Shown here one piece after another: positions 14,363 through 14,448 of a stretch of DNA of 14,448 nucleotides. The stretch is from Gammaproteobacteria bacterium. Its GTDB lineage: Bacteria; Pseudomonadota; Gammaproteobacteria; Pseudomonadales; Azotimanducaceae. Made by a program: the position numbers and the translations under genes. Location: the NCBI GenBank assembly GCA_002715785.1, contig PBAA01000019.1:11077-25524 (forward strand), given 5' to 3'. A model generated the notes under the pieces. That model did not search any database. It was not told the DNA's origin and was given only the letters and a program-made list of their open reading frames with translations. How positions within the stretch are numbered: position 1 is the first letter of the stretch; the number at the start of each line of letters is the position of its first letter.

Positions 14363-14448
14363 ATGAGTGAATTCGACAACAAAACTGCAGTGGTAACCGG
14401 TGCCGCTGGCGCACTCGGGCGGGCGGTTGCAGATATTTTCCATGAGAG
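14363..14448 (+). CDS. 5' end of an SDR-family gene (cut by the window edge)
   Basis: Starting 18 bp after the LLM gene, the frame encodes MSEFDNKTAVVTGAAGALGR, continuing to the window end. TAVVTGAAGALG is the typical Rossmann TGxxxGxG loop of a classical short-chain dehydrogenase. An in-frame ATG 12 bp upstream (14351) is possible. The GGGA in between gives the later start a modest ribosome site. The active-site region lies outside the window, so the function is not known beyond NAD(P)-binding SDR. It is probably co-transcribed with the crotonase and LLM genes. Confidence 0.8.
   Translation, partial: MSEFDNKTAVVTGAAGALGRAVADIFHE

Overview
The window (about 14.4 kb, mid-range GC, densely coded on both strands) looks like bacterial chromosome from a Gram-negative, probably a proteobacterium and plausibly a marine or uncultured gammaproteobacterium. 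The reasons are an OmpR/EnvZ-type two-component pair, a lipoprotein-type octaheme cytochrome c, a degradative-type thiolase, and many acyl-CoA enzymes of the MaoC, crotonase, SDR and LLM families. The taxonomic guess is inference. I saw no tRNA, rRNA, insertion sequence, integrase, CRISPR array or phage gene, so this is a metabolic region and not an obvious mobile island.

Layout. (1) 1-828, + strand: the tail of an upstream gene, then an SDR protein, closed by a hairpin at 842-865. (2) 893-2727, - strand: a crotonase followed by a two-subunit hotdog (MaoC-type) hydratase; the two MaoC genes are 8 bp apart. (3) 2826-5374, - strand: a small exported protein of unknown function, an OmpR-like regulator and an EnvZ-like histidine kinase; the last two are joined by a TAATG overlap. 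(4) 5492-6676, - strand: a thiolase ending in a strong hairpin terminator. (5) 6677-6884: a divergent intergenic region with a perfect 17-bp palindrome and a second, imperfect inverted repeat. (6) 6885-7727, + strand: an SMP-30/gluconolactonase-like protein. (7) 7796-10493, + strand: a small protein with a long acidic tail, overlapping an octaheme cytochrome c lipoprotein with a TPR C-terminus. (8) 10578-12568, + strand: an alpha/beta hydrolase overlapping (GTGA) a fusion of a CinA/PncC-like domain with an HxGH nucleotidyltransferase domain. (9) 12661-14448, + strand: a crotonase lacking both usual catalytic glutamates, an LLM-class flavin/F420-type oxidoreductase, and the start of another SDR gene cut by the window edge.

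How the genes work together. Crotonase, MaoC hydratase pair, thiolase, SDRs, second crotonase and LLM oxidoreductase together suggest beta-oxidation-like breakdown of fatty-acid, terpenoid, steroid or similar acyl-CoA substrates. No gene here fixes the substrate. The palindrome in front of the thiolase is a good candidate operator for a repressor encoded elsewhere. The parts least explained by standard annotation are the PncC-like/nucleotidyltransferase fusion and the acidic protein/octaheme-TPR lipoprotein pair.
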